Assembly (NCBI RefSeq): GCF_028764065.1
Contig: NZ_JACOFN010000002.1
Location: 1 to 64,000 of the forward strand
DNA length: 64,000 bases
Reading direction: 5' to 3'
Source of the DNA: Fructobacillus sp. CRL 2054
GTDB lineage: Bacteria > Bacillota > Bacilli > Lactobacillales > Lactobacillaceae
Shown piece after piece: positions 6,948-17,867 of the stretch. The notes beneath the pieces are model-generated. The model saw only the letters and a program-made list of their open reading frames with translations, was not told where the DNA came from and did not search any database. Numbering within the stretch: position 1 is the stretch's first letter; each line of letters opens with the position of its first letter. The translations under genes were made by a program, and so were the position numbers.

Positions 6948-9626
6948 ATGAAAGAATTATCATCAGCAGAAATCCGACAAATGTTCTTGGATTTCTTCGC
7001 ATCAAAGGACCACTTGGTGGTCCCTTCTAAGTCACTAATTCCTGACAACGATCCATCTTTGTTGTGGATTAACTCAGGGGTTGCCACTTTGAAGAAGTAC
7101 TTTGATGGTTCAGTTGTGCCACCAAAGCCTCGTTTGACTAACGCCCAAAAGGCCATCCGTACTAACGATATCGAAAACGTTGGAAAGACAGCCCGCCACC
7201 ATACATTGTTTGAAATGATGGGAAACTTCTCAATTGGTGATTACTTCAAGGAAGAAGTCATTCCTTGGGCTTGGGAATTATTGACGTCACCTGAATGGTA
7301 CGGCTTGGATAAGGAAAAGTTGTACGTGACGGTTTACCCTAAGGACCAGGAATCAAAGGCAATCTGGGAAAAGACCGACTTGCCAGATGGCCACATCTAC
7401 GAAGTGGAAGACAACTTCTGGGATATTGGTGAAGGTCCTTCAGGTCCCGATTCAGAAATTTTCTACGACCGTGGCGAAGCTTTTGCGGACTTGCCTGCTG
7501 ATGACCCTGAAATGTACCCAGGTGGTGAAAACGAACGTTACTTGGAAATCTGGAACATTGTTTTCTCACAGTTTAACCACTTGCCTGGATTAACTGACAA
7601 CAGTACTTACCCAGAACTACCACATAAAAACATTGATACGGGGATGGGACTTGAACGATTGGTTTCTGTTTTCCAGAACGGTCGTACAAACTTTGATACG
7701 GATCTTTTCTTACCAATTATCCACGCCATCGAACCATTGACGGATGGTAAGAAGTACGATGAAACCAAGGATACGGAAGACAACGTTTCCTTCAAGGTGA
7801 TTGCCGATCACGTCCGTGCTGTTGCCTTTGCCATCTCAGATGGAGCCAAGCCTTCTAACGAAGGTCGTGGTTATGTTATCCGCCGTTTGCTCCGTCGTGC
7901 CGTTTTGCACGGTCAAAAGTTAGGCATCCAAGGAAACTTCTTAGCTAAGATTGTTCCTTCAATGGTTGGTACGCTCGATGCCTTCTATCCTGAATTGAAG
8001 GAAAAGGAAAGCTTGATTGAATCTATCATGACGGCCGAAGAAAAGCGTTTCAACAAGACCTTGAAGGCCGGCTTGGCCATGTTCGACCAATTCGTTGAAG
8101 AAGCGAAGGCTGCTGGCTCAAAGGAAATCTCAGGGGAAAACGCTTTCAAGTTGTCTGATACCTACGGTTTCCCAGTTGAATTGACTGCTGAACAAGCAAC
8201 TGACTTGGGGATGACGGTTGACATGGAAGGCTTCAAGAAGGCCCTCCAAGAACAAAAGGACCGTGCTCGTGCTGCGCGTGGTAAGGAACACGCCATGGGT
8301 GTTCAAAACGCTGCCTTGACTGATTTGACGGTTGACTCTAAGTACGTTGGTTGGTCAAAGACGGCTGTTGATGGTGCCAAGATTGTAGCCATCATCGCTC
8401 ATGACGATTCTGGCGTAGCCGTGAACACCGACTCTGCTAAGGCCGGCGCCACTGCCTGGTTGGTCTTCGACCAAACACCATTCTATGCAGAAATGGGTGG
8501 TCAGGTAGCCGACTTTGGTACAGTCAAGGACGAGAATGGCGACATCGTTGCCGAAGTGCGTGACGTGCAGGCTGGACCAAATGGTCAAAACATCCACGAA
8601 GTGGAATTGGCTGATGATGTTCAAGTTGGACAAGTGGTTGACCTCGCCGTTGATATGGAACGTCACCACGCTGTTTCATTGAACCACACGGCTACCCACT
8701 TGCTTGACCAAGCTTTGCGTAACGTGATTGGTGGGGATGTCCACCAGGCCGGTTCATTGGTTGAACCTGAATACTTGCGCTTTGACTTCAACCACGAAGG
8801 ACCTGTTGATCAGGCTACTTTGAACAAGGTGCAAGACGAAGTGAACCGTCAAATTCAACGAAACTTGCCAATTACTTGGGAAGAAATGTCAATTGAAGAC
8901 GCCAAGAAGCTTGGTGCCGTTGCCGTCTTTGACGACAAGTACGGTGACACGGTTCGTATCGTTTCAATCGGCGATTACAACCGTGAATTCGATGGTGGTA
9001 CACACGCTAAGTCAACGGCCGAATTAAACCTCTTTAAGATTACTTCTGAATCAGGGGTTGCCGCTGGTATCCGTCGTATTGAAGCGATGACATCATTGCC
9101 TGCTTTGACTGACTTTGAAGCCGAAGAACAAACTTTGCAAACAATCGCAAAGAACTTGAAGGTGCCAAACCTTTTGGCTGTTTCAGACCGTGTGGCCGAT
9201 TTGGCTGCCGAATTGAAGGAAGCTAAGACGCAGATGGGGGCCTTGCAAGGTCAGTTGGCAGCTTTGCAGGCCACTGAACTTTGGCAGAACCCAGCAGACA
9301 TTAACGGCTTGTCCGTTGTTGCTGCTTCTGTGAAGGTTGAAAACGCTTCTGGTTTGCGTCAAATGGCCGATGCTTGGCGTGATAAGGGCGCTTCCAACGT
9401 CTTGATTTTGGCTGCTGCCATTGGCGAAAAGGTGAACCTCTTGGTTGCCGCTGATAAGACGGCCAACGGCGCTGGCGTAAAGGCCGGTGACATTGTTAAA
9501 GCCATTGCTCCAATTGTTGGTGGTGGCGGTGGTGGTCGTCCTGACATGGCGCAAGCCGGTGGTAAGGACCAAGACCAGATTCCAGCCGCTTTGGATAAGG
9601 CCAAGGAATTAATTGCTGAAGTTTAA
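6948..9626 (+). CDS. alaS: Alanyl-tRNA synthetase
   Basis: This 892-residue class II synthetase charges tRNA-Ala. The catalytic domain occupies the first ~440 residues (motif 2 region around [18 protein letters not shown]). The editing domain carries HTATH at 580-584. The C-Ala domain ends with a glycine-rich [16 protein letters not shown] near 862. In the usual CGGTH editing/zinc motif, residue 682 is Asp (FDGGTH), so one of the four expected metal ligands is missing. The start is supported by AAGGAG 8 bases upstream. Expression is governed by the T-box leader. The length is normal for the family. Confidence 0.97.
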   Translation: MKELSSAEIRQMFLDFFASKDHLVVPSKSLIPDNDPSLLWINSGVATLKKYFDGSVVPPKPRLTNAQKAIRTNDIENVGKTARHHTLFEMMGNFSIGDYFKEEVIPWAWELLTSPEWYGLDKEKLYVTVYPKDQESKAIWEKTDLPDGHIYEVEDNFWDIGEGPSGPDSEIFYDRGEAFADLPADDPEMYPGGENERYLEIWNIVFSQFNHLPGLTDNSTYPELPHKNIDTGMGLERLVSVFQNGRTNFDTDLFLPIIHAIEPLTDGKKYDETKDTEDNVSFKVIADHVRAVAFAISDGAKPSNEGRGYVIRRLLRRAVLHGQKLGIQGNFLAKIVPSMVGTLDAFYPELKEKESLIESIMTAEEKRFNKTLKAGLAMFDQFVEEAKAAGSKEISGENAFKLSDTYGFPVELTAEQATDLGMTVDMEGFKKALQEQKDRARAARGKEHAMGVQNAALTDLTVDSKYVGWSKTAVDGAKIVAIIAHDDSGVAVNTDSAKAGATAWLVFDQTPFYAEMGGQVADFGTVKDENGDIVAEVRDVQAGPNGQNIHEVELADDVQVGQVVDLAVDMERHHAVSLNHTATHLLDQALRNVIGGDVHQAGSLVEPEYLRFDFNHEGPVDQATLNKVQDEVNRQIQRNLPITWEEMSIEDAKKLGAVAVFDDKYGDTVRIVSIGDYNREFDGGTHAKSTAELNLFKITSESGVAAGIRRIEAMTSLPALTDFEAEEQTLQTIAKNLKVPNLLAVSDRVADLAAELKEAKTQMGALQGQLAALQATELWQNPADINGLSVVAASVKVENASGLRQMADAWRDKGASNVLILAAAIGEKVNLLVAADKTANGAGVKAGDIVKAIAPIVGGGGGGRPDMAQAGGKDQDQIPAALDKAKELIAEV

Positions 9627-9695
9627 AAAGTCGAGTTGGTGCTGATTTAGTTGGCTAGAACTGTTCTAGCTGTCTAGACCGACACCGACTTTTTT
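9625..9695 (+). terminator. Long compound terminator after alaS
   Basis: The outer stem AAAAAGTCG pairs with CGACTTTTTT. A second segment, GTTGGT (9635-9640), pairs with ACCGAC (9678-9683). An inner hairpin, GCTAGAA-CTG-TTCTAGC, sits in the loop. The first base overlaps the alaS stop. The tiered structure ends in six T. Confidence 0.78.
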
Positions 9696-9697
9696 GA

Positions 9698-9735
9698 TAG
9701 TTTAACTGTCCAAGACCGGAAATCGTGTTAAACTA
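9698..9735 (+). repeat. 9-bp inverted repeat in the ireB promoter region
   Basis: TAGTTTAAC (9698-9706) and GTTAAACTA (9727-9735) are perfect complements 20 bases apart. The right arm overlaps an extended -10-like TGTTAAACT (9726-9734). A regulator binding both arms would cover the promoter of the ireB operon. Confidence 0.65.
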
Positions 9736-9782
9736 GAGGCAAGAAGAAACCTTAAGATTTGTTAAAGAAAGGAGTGTGTACG

Positions 9783-10034
9783 ATGAGCGTAAGTGATAAG
9801 ACAGCCATTTTTGATTTTGGCCAACAGGAGCCAAAGGACATACATGATACGATGTTTTTGGTTTATGCAGCCTTGGAAGAGAAGGGCTATAACCCAATTA
9901 ACCAAATCGTTGGTTACTTGATGTCTGGTGACCCAGCCTATATTCCTCGCTTGCACGATGCCCGTAATTTGATTAAGCGGCATGAACGTGACGAGATTAT
10001 CGAGGAACTCGTACACGCCTATTTGAAAAAGTAA
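9783..10034 (+). CDS. ireB: IreB family regulatory protein (UPF0297)
   Basis: The 83-residue cytosolic protein [13 protein letters not shown]... belongs to the YrzL/IreB family. In Enterococcus, IreB is phosphorylated by the PASTA kinase IreK and controls cephalosporin tolerance. The segments [21 protein letters not shown] and [19 protein letters not shown] are diagnostic. The ATG at 9783 is chosen because AAAGGAG sits 8 bases before it; an in-frame ATG at 9759 lacks a ribosome site. The stop overlaps the next start (TAATG), so it is translationally coupled to yqgF. The order ireB-yqgF-yrzB is conserved in Firmicutes. Confidence 0.94.
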   Translation: MSVSDKTAIFDFGQQEPKDIHDTMFLVYAALEEKGYNPINQIVGYLMSGDPAYIPRLHDARNLIKRHERDEIIEELVHAYLKK

Positions 10035-10468
10035 TGCGGATACTCGGATTAGATGTAGGTTCCAGAACAGTTGGTGTGGCGGTCTCAGATCCCATGGGCT
10101 GGACGGCTCAAGGTGTTGAAATCATTCGCATCAATGAGGATGAGAAGGAATTCGGCTTGGATCGCCTTGGTGAGATTATCAAGGAGAAAAATGCTCACGC
10201 TGTTGTTTTAGGTTTACCTAAAAATATGAATAATTCAGAAGGTCCCCGTGCAGAAGCTTCTAGAGCCTATGCTAAAATGGTGGAAGACCGTTTTGGTCTA
10301 CCAACGGACTTTCAAGATGAACGTTTAACGACGGTTCAAGCGGAGCGAATGCTAATCGAAGAAGCCGATGTTTCTCGTAAAAAGCGTAAGCAGGTCATTG
10401 ATAAAATTGCCGCAGAGTTTATTTTGAAAAACTATTTAGATGCAAACGGCAAGTTGACCAAACTATAA
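10034..10468 (+). CDS. yqgF: Pre-16S rRNA nuclease / Holliday junction resolvase-like YqgF
   Basis: This 144-residue RNase H-fold protein is also called RuvX. It is implicated in 16S rRNA 5' maturation and resembles Holliday junction resolvases. [19 protein letters not shown] (residues 1-19) holds the first catalytic Asp. [17 protein letters not shown] near 57 and [15 protein letters not shown] near 96 carry the other acidic positions, and [10 protein letters not shown] is near the end. The start overlaps the ireB stop by one base and there is no independent ribosome site, so it probably depends on coupling. It is part of the ireB-yqgF-yrzB operon. Confidence 0.94.
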   Translation: MRILGLDVGSRTVGVAVSDPMGWTAQGVEIIRINEDEKEFGLDRLGEIIKEKNAHAVVLGLPKNMNNSEGPRAEASRAYAKMVEDRFGLPTDFQDERLTTVQAERMLIEEADVSRKKRKQVIDKIAAEFILKNYLDANGKLTKL

Positions 10469-10488
10469 GATTTAAAAAGGATAATAGC

Positions 10489-10788
10489 ATGGCAAAACAA
10501 AACCCTGAAATTGATAAGATTACCCTTGTGGATGACAACGGCGATGAAGCCTTGTACGAAGTGCTCTTCACTTTCCATTCAGAAGAATACGATAAGTCAT
10601 ACATCTTGCTCGTCCCAGATGGTGTTGAAGAAGATGAACAGGTTGATGTTCAAGCATACATCTTCAACCCTGAAGAAGACGGTGAGTCAAAGGAAGGCAA
10701 CTTGATGCCAATCGAAGACGATGCCGAATGGGCAATGGTCGAAGAAGTGTTGAACACTTTCTTGGATGATGATTCAAATTTTGAATAA
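10489..10788 (+). CDS. yrzB: DUF1292 family protein YrzB
   Basis: This 99-residue acidic cytosolic protein has ITLVDDNGDEALYEVLFTF and SYILLVPDG, typical of DUF1292/YrzB. The family's molecular role is not established. It is the third gene of the ireB operon, 20 bases after yqgF, with AAGGAT before the ATG. It has a very acidic C-terminal third (DDDSNFE end) and is followed directly by a terminator. Confidence 0.9.
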   Translation: MAKQNPEIDKITLVDDNGDEALYEVLFTFHSEEYDKSYILLVPDGVEEDEQVDVQAYIFNPEEDGESKEGNLMPIEDDAEWAMVEEVLNTFLDDDSNFE

Positions 10789-10796
10789 AACTTAAG

Positions 10797-10826
10797 AAAA
10801 AGTCCCTTTTTAGGGGCTTTTTTTTG
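10797..10826 (+). terminator. Terminator of the ireB operon
   Basis: AAAAAGTCCC and GGGGCTTTTT form a stem around TTTTTA, ending in a run of eight T. Confidence 0.87.
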
Positions 10827-10909
10827 ACAGCTATTCGCTGAAGTGTTTAAATGGCCTTGACTTTCTAACTCAGAAGAATAGTCTAGATAAGAAAAGAGGT
10901 ATTGAAATT

Positions 10910-11308
10910 ATGGCAGAAAAGTCTTCAAAAAAGTTTAGCTTGAAAAACATATCTAAGAAGAGCAAGTGGATCACAGCGATTGTCGTATTGCTCGTTGTTA
11001 TTATTGCTGGAGCCGGTGTTGGCTATAAGGTATATGAGGACAGCACGAAGCTTTCTGGACAATATACTTACAAGACAACGGATGGAACTGCGGTTCTTTC
11101 ATTCACGAAGTCAACTTATTCTTTCTATAACAAGTCGAACCCAAGCAACAAGGTGGGTGGTAAGTACTACGTTAATGGTGATACTGTTGTTTTGATGTAC
11201 GATAAGAACTCATCGATTTCACAACAAACCGGTAGCCGTGGCGCCGTTTTCCAATTGTCTAACAAGCACAAGACAATTAATCTACAAGGTGCAGATTTCA
11301 AAAAGTAA
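10910..11308 (+). CDS. Small single-pass membrane protein, family with 40153 and 40653
   Basis: I do not recognise this 132-residue protein from a named family. A basic cytosolic N-terminus (residues 1-20) is followed by one membrane helix, WITAIVVLLVVIIAGAGVGY (22-41), and an outward domain of about 85 residues. That domain begins KLSGQYTYKT, contains GGKYYVNGDTVVLMY and ends in DFKK. The same plan (SGxY, then GxYxIxGDxLxL, then a final F with one or two Lys) occurs in the genes at 40153 and 40653, so all three look like paralogues with a small beta-rich ectodomain. It is monocistronic with a GAGG ribosome site 11 bases upstream and a terminator. The function is unknown. Confidence 0.78.
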   Translation: MAEKSSKKFSLKNISKKSKWITAIVVLLVVIIAGAGVGYKVYEDSTKLSGQYTYKTTDGTAVLSFTKSTYSFYNKSNPSNKVGGKYYVNGDTVVLMYDKNSSISQQTGSRGAVFQLSNKHKTINLQGADFKK

Positions 11309-11316
11309 GTTTTATC

Positions 11317-11341
11317 AAAGCCCAGAATCAGGGCTTTTTTT
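11317..11341 (+). terminator. Intrinsic terminator
   Basis: AAAGCCC (11317-11323) pairs with GGGCTTT (11331-11337) and runs into seven T. Confidence 0.82.
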
Positions 11342-11409
11342 ATTGCTATTTTTACTTATTATTAAAAAGTTGTATAGTAAATAAATGTAATAAAAGTCAG
11401 GAGGAAGGC

Positions 11410-12039
11410 ATGGCAAAAAGAAAGCGACGCAAGTGGCTGAAAATACCGCGAAATAAAAAAGAACGACGCCGTTATTTTATTGCTGTGCTGGCTCTATTGA
11501 CTCTGATTGTTGCAGCGGGTGTTATGACACCTCAATTTATTCAAGACCGTAAGGAAGCCCGCTTAGAGGATGAACGTTCAAAGCAATTGAAGGCCTGGGC
11601 GCCATATGCTCAAAAGATACAGCAGCAGTATGGTATTTTTGCATCAATTTCTTTGGGACAAGCAGCCCTCGAATCAGATTTTGGTAAATCTGAATTAGCT
11701 ACTCAAGCTCATAACCTTTTTGGGGTGAAAGCATCGGCGGGTCAACCATCGGTAACCATGGCAACGAAAGAGTATGAAAACGGCTCTTGGGTAACGGTTA
11801 ATGCCGCCTTTGTTTCTTACTCTTCCTGGCAGGCTTCCATGTTAGCCCATGCGCAATTGCTGAAGTCAGGGACCTCTTGGAATCCAACGCAGTATGCCCA
11901 CGTACTAGCGGCAAAAAATTACCAAGATGCAGCAAAGGGGTTAGTGACTGATGGTTATGCGACTGATCCTGATTACGCCGAGAAGTTGATTCAGGTGATT
12001 GATAAATACCATTTGCATCGTTTTGATTTAGTGAGTTAA
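11410..12039 (+). CDS. Membrane-anchored glucosaminidase (GH73)
   Basis: This 209-residue cell-wall hydrolase has a very basic N-terminus (KRKRRKWLKIPRNKKERRR), one membrane helix (residues 27-44), and an extracellular GH73 domain from about 63 on. ISLGQAALESDFGKSELA near residue 80 holds the catalytic Glu, and AHNLFGVK follows, as in FlgJ/LytG-type N-acetylglucosaminidases. There are no SH3, LysM or other wall-binding repeats, so it is a minimal anchored enzyme. It likely trims peptidoglycan near the membrane. GGAGGAAGGC precedes the ATG. It is monocistronic with a clean terminator. Confidence 0.87.
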   Translation: MAKRKRRKWLKIPRNKKERRRYFIAVLALLTLIVAAGVMTPQFIQDRKEARLEDERSKQLKAWAPYAQKIQQQYGIFASISLGQAALESDFGKSELATQAHNLFGVKASAGQPSVTMATKEYENGSWVTVNAAFVSYSSWQASMLAHAQLLKSGTSWNPTQYAHVLAAKNYQDAAKGLVTDGYATDPDYAEKLIQVIDKYHLHRFDLVS

Positions 12040-12053
12040 TGGATAGTGAATTT

Positions 12054-12076
12054 GTCCGCTTTAGCGGACTTTTTTT
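12054..12076 (+). terminator. Intrinsic terminator
   Basis: Perfect stem GTCCGC-TTTA-GCGGAC followed by seven T. Confidence 0.92.
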
Positions 12077-12185
12077 GTGGGAAAAGTCCTGTACATTGTT
12101 CCTTTTTCCCCGGGAGATAGGGTAAGAGAAAGCGTCTTTCTATGCTAAAATGGAAGGAGCGATATTAAGACTTTAGGATGGCAAA

Positions 12186-14438
12186 ATGACTGTTGAAGAA
12201 TTAACCAAGGGGATGAACGAGAAGCAGGCCGAGGCGGTTCGAACGACTGAAGGACCACTGTTGATTATGGCCGGCGCCGGTTCAGGTAAAACCCGTGTGC
12301 TAACACACCGTGTGGCACACCTGATTGAAGATTTAGATGTTCGGCCATGGCGGATTTTAGCCATTACCTTTACGAACAAGGCCGCTCGTGAGATGCGTGA
12401 GCGTATTGGAAAACTAGTTGATCCAGAAGTGGCACAATCCGTTTGGGTATCAACCTTCCACGCCCTAGCCGTGCGAATTCTCCGTCGCGATGGGGAACAG
12501 ATTGGCTTGGGTAAGAACTTTACCATTTTGGACTCATCTGCTCAAAAGACCCTGGTCAAGCGAGTAGTTAACGAGTTGAACTTGGATTCTAACCAGTACG
12601 ATCCACGGACAATTTTGGGAACGATTTCAAACGCTAAGAATGAATTGCTGACGGCAAAGGATTACGCCCAGCAGGCTGGTAACTACTATGAGGAACGGGT
12701 GGCTGAGGTCTACCGTGCCTATCAGAAGGCTTTAGCCCAAACACAGTCGGTCGACTTTGACGATTTGATTATGAAGACGATTGAACTCTTCGAGAAGGCG
12801 CCAGAGGTCTTGCAGCGCTACCAAGAACAATTCCGTTATCTGCACGTCGATGAGTACCAGGATACCAACGACGCCCAGTATAAGATTGTCAACATGCTGG
12901 CGCAGGGATCACGCAACCTAGCCGTTGTTGGGGATGCCGACCAGTCAATCTATGGCTGGCGTGGTGCTAACATGCAAAACATCCTGAACTTTGAGAAGGA
13001 TTGGCCTGACGCTAAGTCTGTTTTCTTGGAACAGAACTACCGTTCAACACAAAATATCTTGGATGCCGCCAATGATGTGATTAACAATAACAACGAGCGT
13101 GTGCCAAAGAAGTTGTGGACGGAAAATGGTAAGGGTGAAAAGCTGACCTATTACCGTGCCCAATCAGCCCAGGACGAGGCTTACTATGTCTTGGGTAAGA
13201 TTCAAAAGTCCCAGCGGGAAGAGAAGAAGTCCCTGTCGGACTTTGCCATTCTCTACCGAACCAACGCGCAATCACGTGCGATGGAAGAAGCGCTGGTGAA
13301 GGCCAACATTCCTTACACAATTGTTGGTGGACACAAATTCTACGACCGTAAGGAAATTTTGGATATCATGGCCTACCTCTCTTTGGTAGCCAATCCAGCT
13401 GATAACGCTGCTCTGGAACGGATTATCAACGTGCCAAAGCGTTCCATTGGTCAAACAACTTTGGACCGACTCTTCACTTTTGCTGATTCAATTAACCTGC
13501 CAATGTTAGCCGCCATCGATCAAATCGAAATGGCACCGGACATTCGTCCAGCGGCTGCAACCAAGTTGCTGGCCTTTGCGGAAATGATTAACAACTTCCG
13601 CCAGCAGGCCGAGTTCTTGGAAGTGTCGGAATTGACTGATTTGATTCTGGACCAGTCGGGCTATCGTAAGGAGCTCCAGCAAAAGTCTGACCCTGAATCA
13701 CAGTCCCGTTTGGAAAACTTGGACGAATTTATTTCAGTTACCAAGGAATTTGAGGCGAAGTACGATAAGGATGCTGAGGATGCGGTTGATCCTTTGACGG
13801 ACTTCTTAGGTTCAACGGCTTTGATGGCCGATTTGGATAACGTTGAAGAAGATTCAGGGGCAGTAACGCTAATGACGTTGCACGCCGCCAAGGGATTGGA
13901 ATTCCCAGTCGTCTTCTTGATTGGCTTGGAAGAAGGATTGTTCCCACTAGGACGAGCTGCTCAGGACGAAGATTTACTCGAAGAAGAGCGCCGCTTGGCC
14001 TACGTTGGAATTACACGTGCCGAGAAGAAGTTATATTTGACCAACGCTTTCTCCCGTATGCTCTACGGAAAGACGCAGTCCAACCAGCCTTCCCGCTTTA
14101 TTGATGAAATTTCGGATGATTTGATTGAAAAGGCCTATCCAGCCGGTTCATCAGCCACTCAGCCTGGCTTATCATCGAAGTTCCTTCGTGCCACTGCCAC
14201 AACTTACCAGGGTCGTCCAGTTCAAGCCTCTGCTGTTCAGAAGTCTGAAAGTAAGACGACTGGTGCGGAAGGTGTGTCATGGCAGGCCGGTGATAAGGTC
14301 CAGCACAAGAAGTGGGGAATCGGAACGGTTGTTTCGGTGACCGGTTCGGCTGAGGACCAGGAGTTGAAGGTTGCCTTCCCAGAAGATGGCATCAAACAAC
14401 TTTTGGCTGCCTTTGCGCCAATTACCAAGGCAAATTAA
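12186..14438 (+). CDS. pcrA: ATP-dependent DNA helicase PcrA
   Basis: This 750-residue UvrD/PcrA superfamily 1A 3'-5' helicase acts in nucleotide excision repair, replication restart and RecA removal. Walker A AGAGSGKT is near residue 30, DEYQDTN (Walker B) near 222, VGDADQSIYGWRGA near 243 and the motif with TLHAAKGLEFPVVF near 563. A C-terminal Tudor-like RNA polymerase-binding segment, AGDKVQHKKWGIGTVVSV, is near 700. AGGATGG precedes the start, and an extended -10 TGCTAAAAT lies near 12143. The order pcrA-ligA-camS is conserved in Firmicutes. Confidence 0.97.
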   Translation: MTVEELTKGMNEKQAEAVRTTEGPLLIMAGAGSGKTRVLTHRVAHLIEDLDVRPWRILAITFTNKAAREMRERIGKLVDPEVAQSVWVSTFHALAVRILRRDGEQIGLGKNFTILDSSAQKTLVKRVVNELNLDSNQYDPRTILGTISNAKNELLTAKDYAQQAGNYYEERVAEVYRAYQKALAQTQSVDFDDLIMKTIELFEKAPEVLQRYQEQFRYLHVDEYQDTNDAQYKIVNMLAQGSRNLAVVGDADQSIYGWRGANMQNILNFEKDWPDAKSVFLEQNYRSTQNILDAANDVINNNNERVPKKLWTENGKGEKLTYYRAQSAQDEAYYVLGKIQKSQREEKKSLSDFAILYRTNAQSRAMEEALVKANIPYTIVGGHKFYDRKEILDIMAYLSLVANPADNAALERIINVPKRSIGQTTLDRLFTFADSINLPMLAAIDQIEMAPDIRPAAATKLLAFAEMINNFRQQAEFLEVSELTDLILDQSGYRKELQQKSDPESQSRLENLDEFISVTKEFEAKYDKDAEDAVDPLTDFLGSTALMADLDNVEEDSGAVTLMTLHAAKGLEFPVVFLIGLEEGLFPLGRAAQDEDLLEEERRLAYVGITRAEKKLYLTNAFSRMLYGKTQSNQPSRFIDEISDDLIEKAYPAGSSATQPGLSSKFLRATATTYQGRPVQASAVQKSESKTTGAEGVSWQAGDKVQHKKWGIGTVVSVTGSAEDQELKVAFPEDGIKQLLAAFAPITKAN

Positions 14439-14454
14439 TTAATAAAAAACTTAA

Positions 14455-14484
14455 AAGTTCTGTTCTTGTTTTTAGAACAGACTT
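14455..14484 (+). other. Hairpin between pcrA and ligA
   Basis: TCTGTTCT (14459-14466) pairs perfectly with AGAACAGA (14474-14481), extendable by AAG/CTT around a bulge. There is no T run after it, so it may be a processing or partial attenuation site rather than a true terminator. Confidence 0.5.
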
Positions 14485-14498
14485 GTACATAGCAATAA

Positions 14499-16559
<2,061 letters not shown>

Positions 16560-16593
16560 ATTTGATTATTATCTTTCATAAAGAGGAATATTT

Positions 16594-17733
16594 ATGTTAA
16601 AACGCATCAAAATGAGAACCTGGATTATTATTGGATTGGTTCTTGTCATCGTCTTAGGAATCTTCTTTTTCGTTGTTAATCTATCATCACAGGGCCCTTC
16701 AACTTCGAAAACAAAGGGTGTGCAGTTGACCCAAAACGGTGCGGGACAGTACCAGACGGTTATTAAAGATGGGCATTACCTCACTTCTGCCGCTCGTGGT
16801 TTGACGGCTACTTCCCAGGGAAATGCAGTTGATACGAAGGACTTTGAGTCCGGCTTGTTGACTTTGGCAAAGAGCCATTTCAAGACGGGACGTTATATCT
16901 TCCAAGAGGGACAGTATTTGTCATCAGACACAGTTAGCGGTCTCTTGGCCCGTCAAACTGATTCGAATACTACTGCTTTAAACCCTAAGGATAACGGAAA
17001 GACGGATTCTTCACGTAATCCAATTTACGTTCAGAGTTTGACTGAACAAGACTTCATGACCAAGGACGGTTCAAACTTGAAGTTGGCGGGAATGGTTGTC
17101 GGTGTGGCAATGAACACGCAGGATACCTACCAAAAGGAACAATATGGGGCCAACTACTACCAGAGCATTTCAGAAGAAGATCGAATTGCTTATGGTAAGA
17201 AGATTGCACCAAAGCTGATTAAGCAGATCCGTGCTCAAAATGGTGTTGCCAAGAACATTCCGATTGTGATTGCCATGTATGCGAATGCCTCTGAAGACTC
17301 ACTTGGTTCTGGTAATTTCTATTCAGAAACAACTTCAAAGTCTGGAACAAACATTTCGTCATGGACAGATATTGATGATAAAACCGTTGTATTCCCTAAG
17401 GAATCTTCTGATTCATCATCCGTTGGATCTGATGAAAACACTGGCTTTACTAACTTTAAGAATGATATTTCAAGCTTCTTCCCAAACATTGCTGGGGCGA
17501 CAGCTGTTGGTAAGTTTACCAACTCAAAGTTACAGTCAATGAAGGTCACTGTTACAACGCAGTTCTTCTCACAGACAGAAATTGAAGCCTTCGCAAACTA
17601 TGTGGCTTCAGCTGCCGTTAAGTTCTTACCTTCATCAGCGCCTGTTCAAATCACGATTAAGACGGCTAACGAAACGCAGGCAATCCTCGTTCGTAAGTCG
17701 GATGATAAGTCTTATACAACGACGATTATGTAA
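16594..17733 (+). CDS. camS: CamS family protein (sex pheromone precursor-like)
   Basis: This 379-residue protein of the CamS family, always downstream of pcrA-ligA in Firmicutes, lies outside the membrane. CamS proteins elsewhere are lipoproteins whose signal peptides give rise to pheromone peptides. Here residues 11-29 form a hydrophobic helix (TWIIIGLVLVIVLGIFFFV), but there is no lipobox cysteine, and I see no cysteine in the whole protein. It is therefore likely an uncleaved, helix-anchored variant. AGMVVGVAMNT and IVIAMYANASEDS are recognisable family segments. GAGGAA precedes the ATG. The gatCAB genes that often follow are absent here. Confidence 0.86.
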   Translation: MLKRIKMRTWIIIGLVLVIVLGIFFFVVNLSSQGPSTSKTKGVQLTQNGAGQYQTVIKDGHYLTSAARGLTATSQGNAVDTKDFESGLLTLAKSHFKTGRYIFQEGQYLSSDTVSGLLARQTDSNTTALNPKDNGKTDSSRNPIYVQSLTEQDFMTKDGSNLKLAGMVVGVAMNTQDTYQKEQYGANYYQSISEEDRIAYGKKIAPKLIKQIRAQNGVAKNIPIVIAMYANASEDSLGSGNFYSETTSKSGTNISSWTDIDDKTVVFPKESSDSSSVGSDENTGFTNFKNDISSFFPNIAGATAVGKFTNSKLQSMKVTVTTQFFSQTEIEAFANYVASAAVKFLPSSAPVQITIKTANETQAILVRKSDDKSYTTTIM

Positions 17734-17746
17734 ATAGTAAGTTAAT

Positions 17747-17786
17747 AAAAGGCAGTTCAATCGATTACGATTGGGCTGTCTTTTTT
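17747..17786 (+). terminator. Terminator of pcrA-ligA-camS
   Basis: A stem of about 13 bp with three G-U pairs (GGCAGTTCAATCG-ATTA-CGATTGGGCTGTC) ends in six T. Confidence 0.92.
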
Positions 17787-17811
17787 AGTTATTTTTAACT
17801 AATGAATAAAA

Positions 17812-17840
17812 TAAAAAATCATTAACACGAGGTTAACGAT
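17812..17840 (-). terminator. Terminator of the membrane gene at 17868
   Basis: Read on the minus strand, ATCGTTAAC pairs with GTTAATGAT around a 5-base loop and is followed by six T. Confidence 0.75.
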
Positions 17841-17867
17841 TTAATGGAAAGTTACAAATTCATTATT

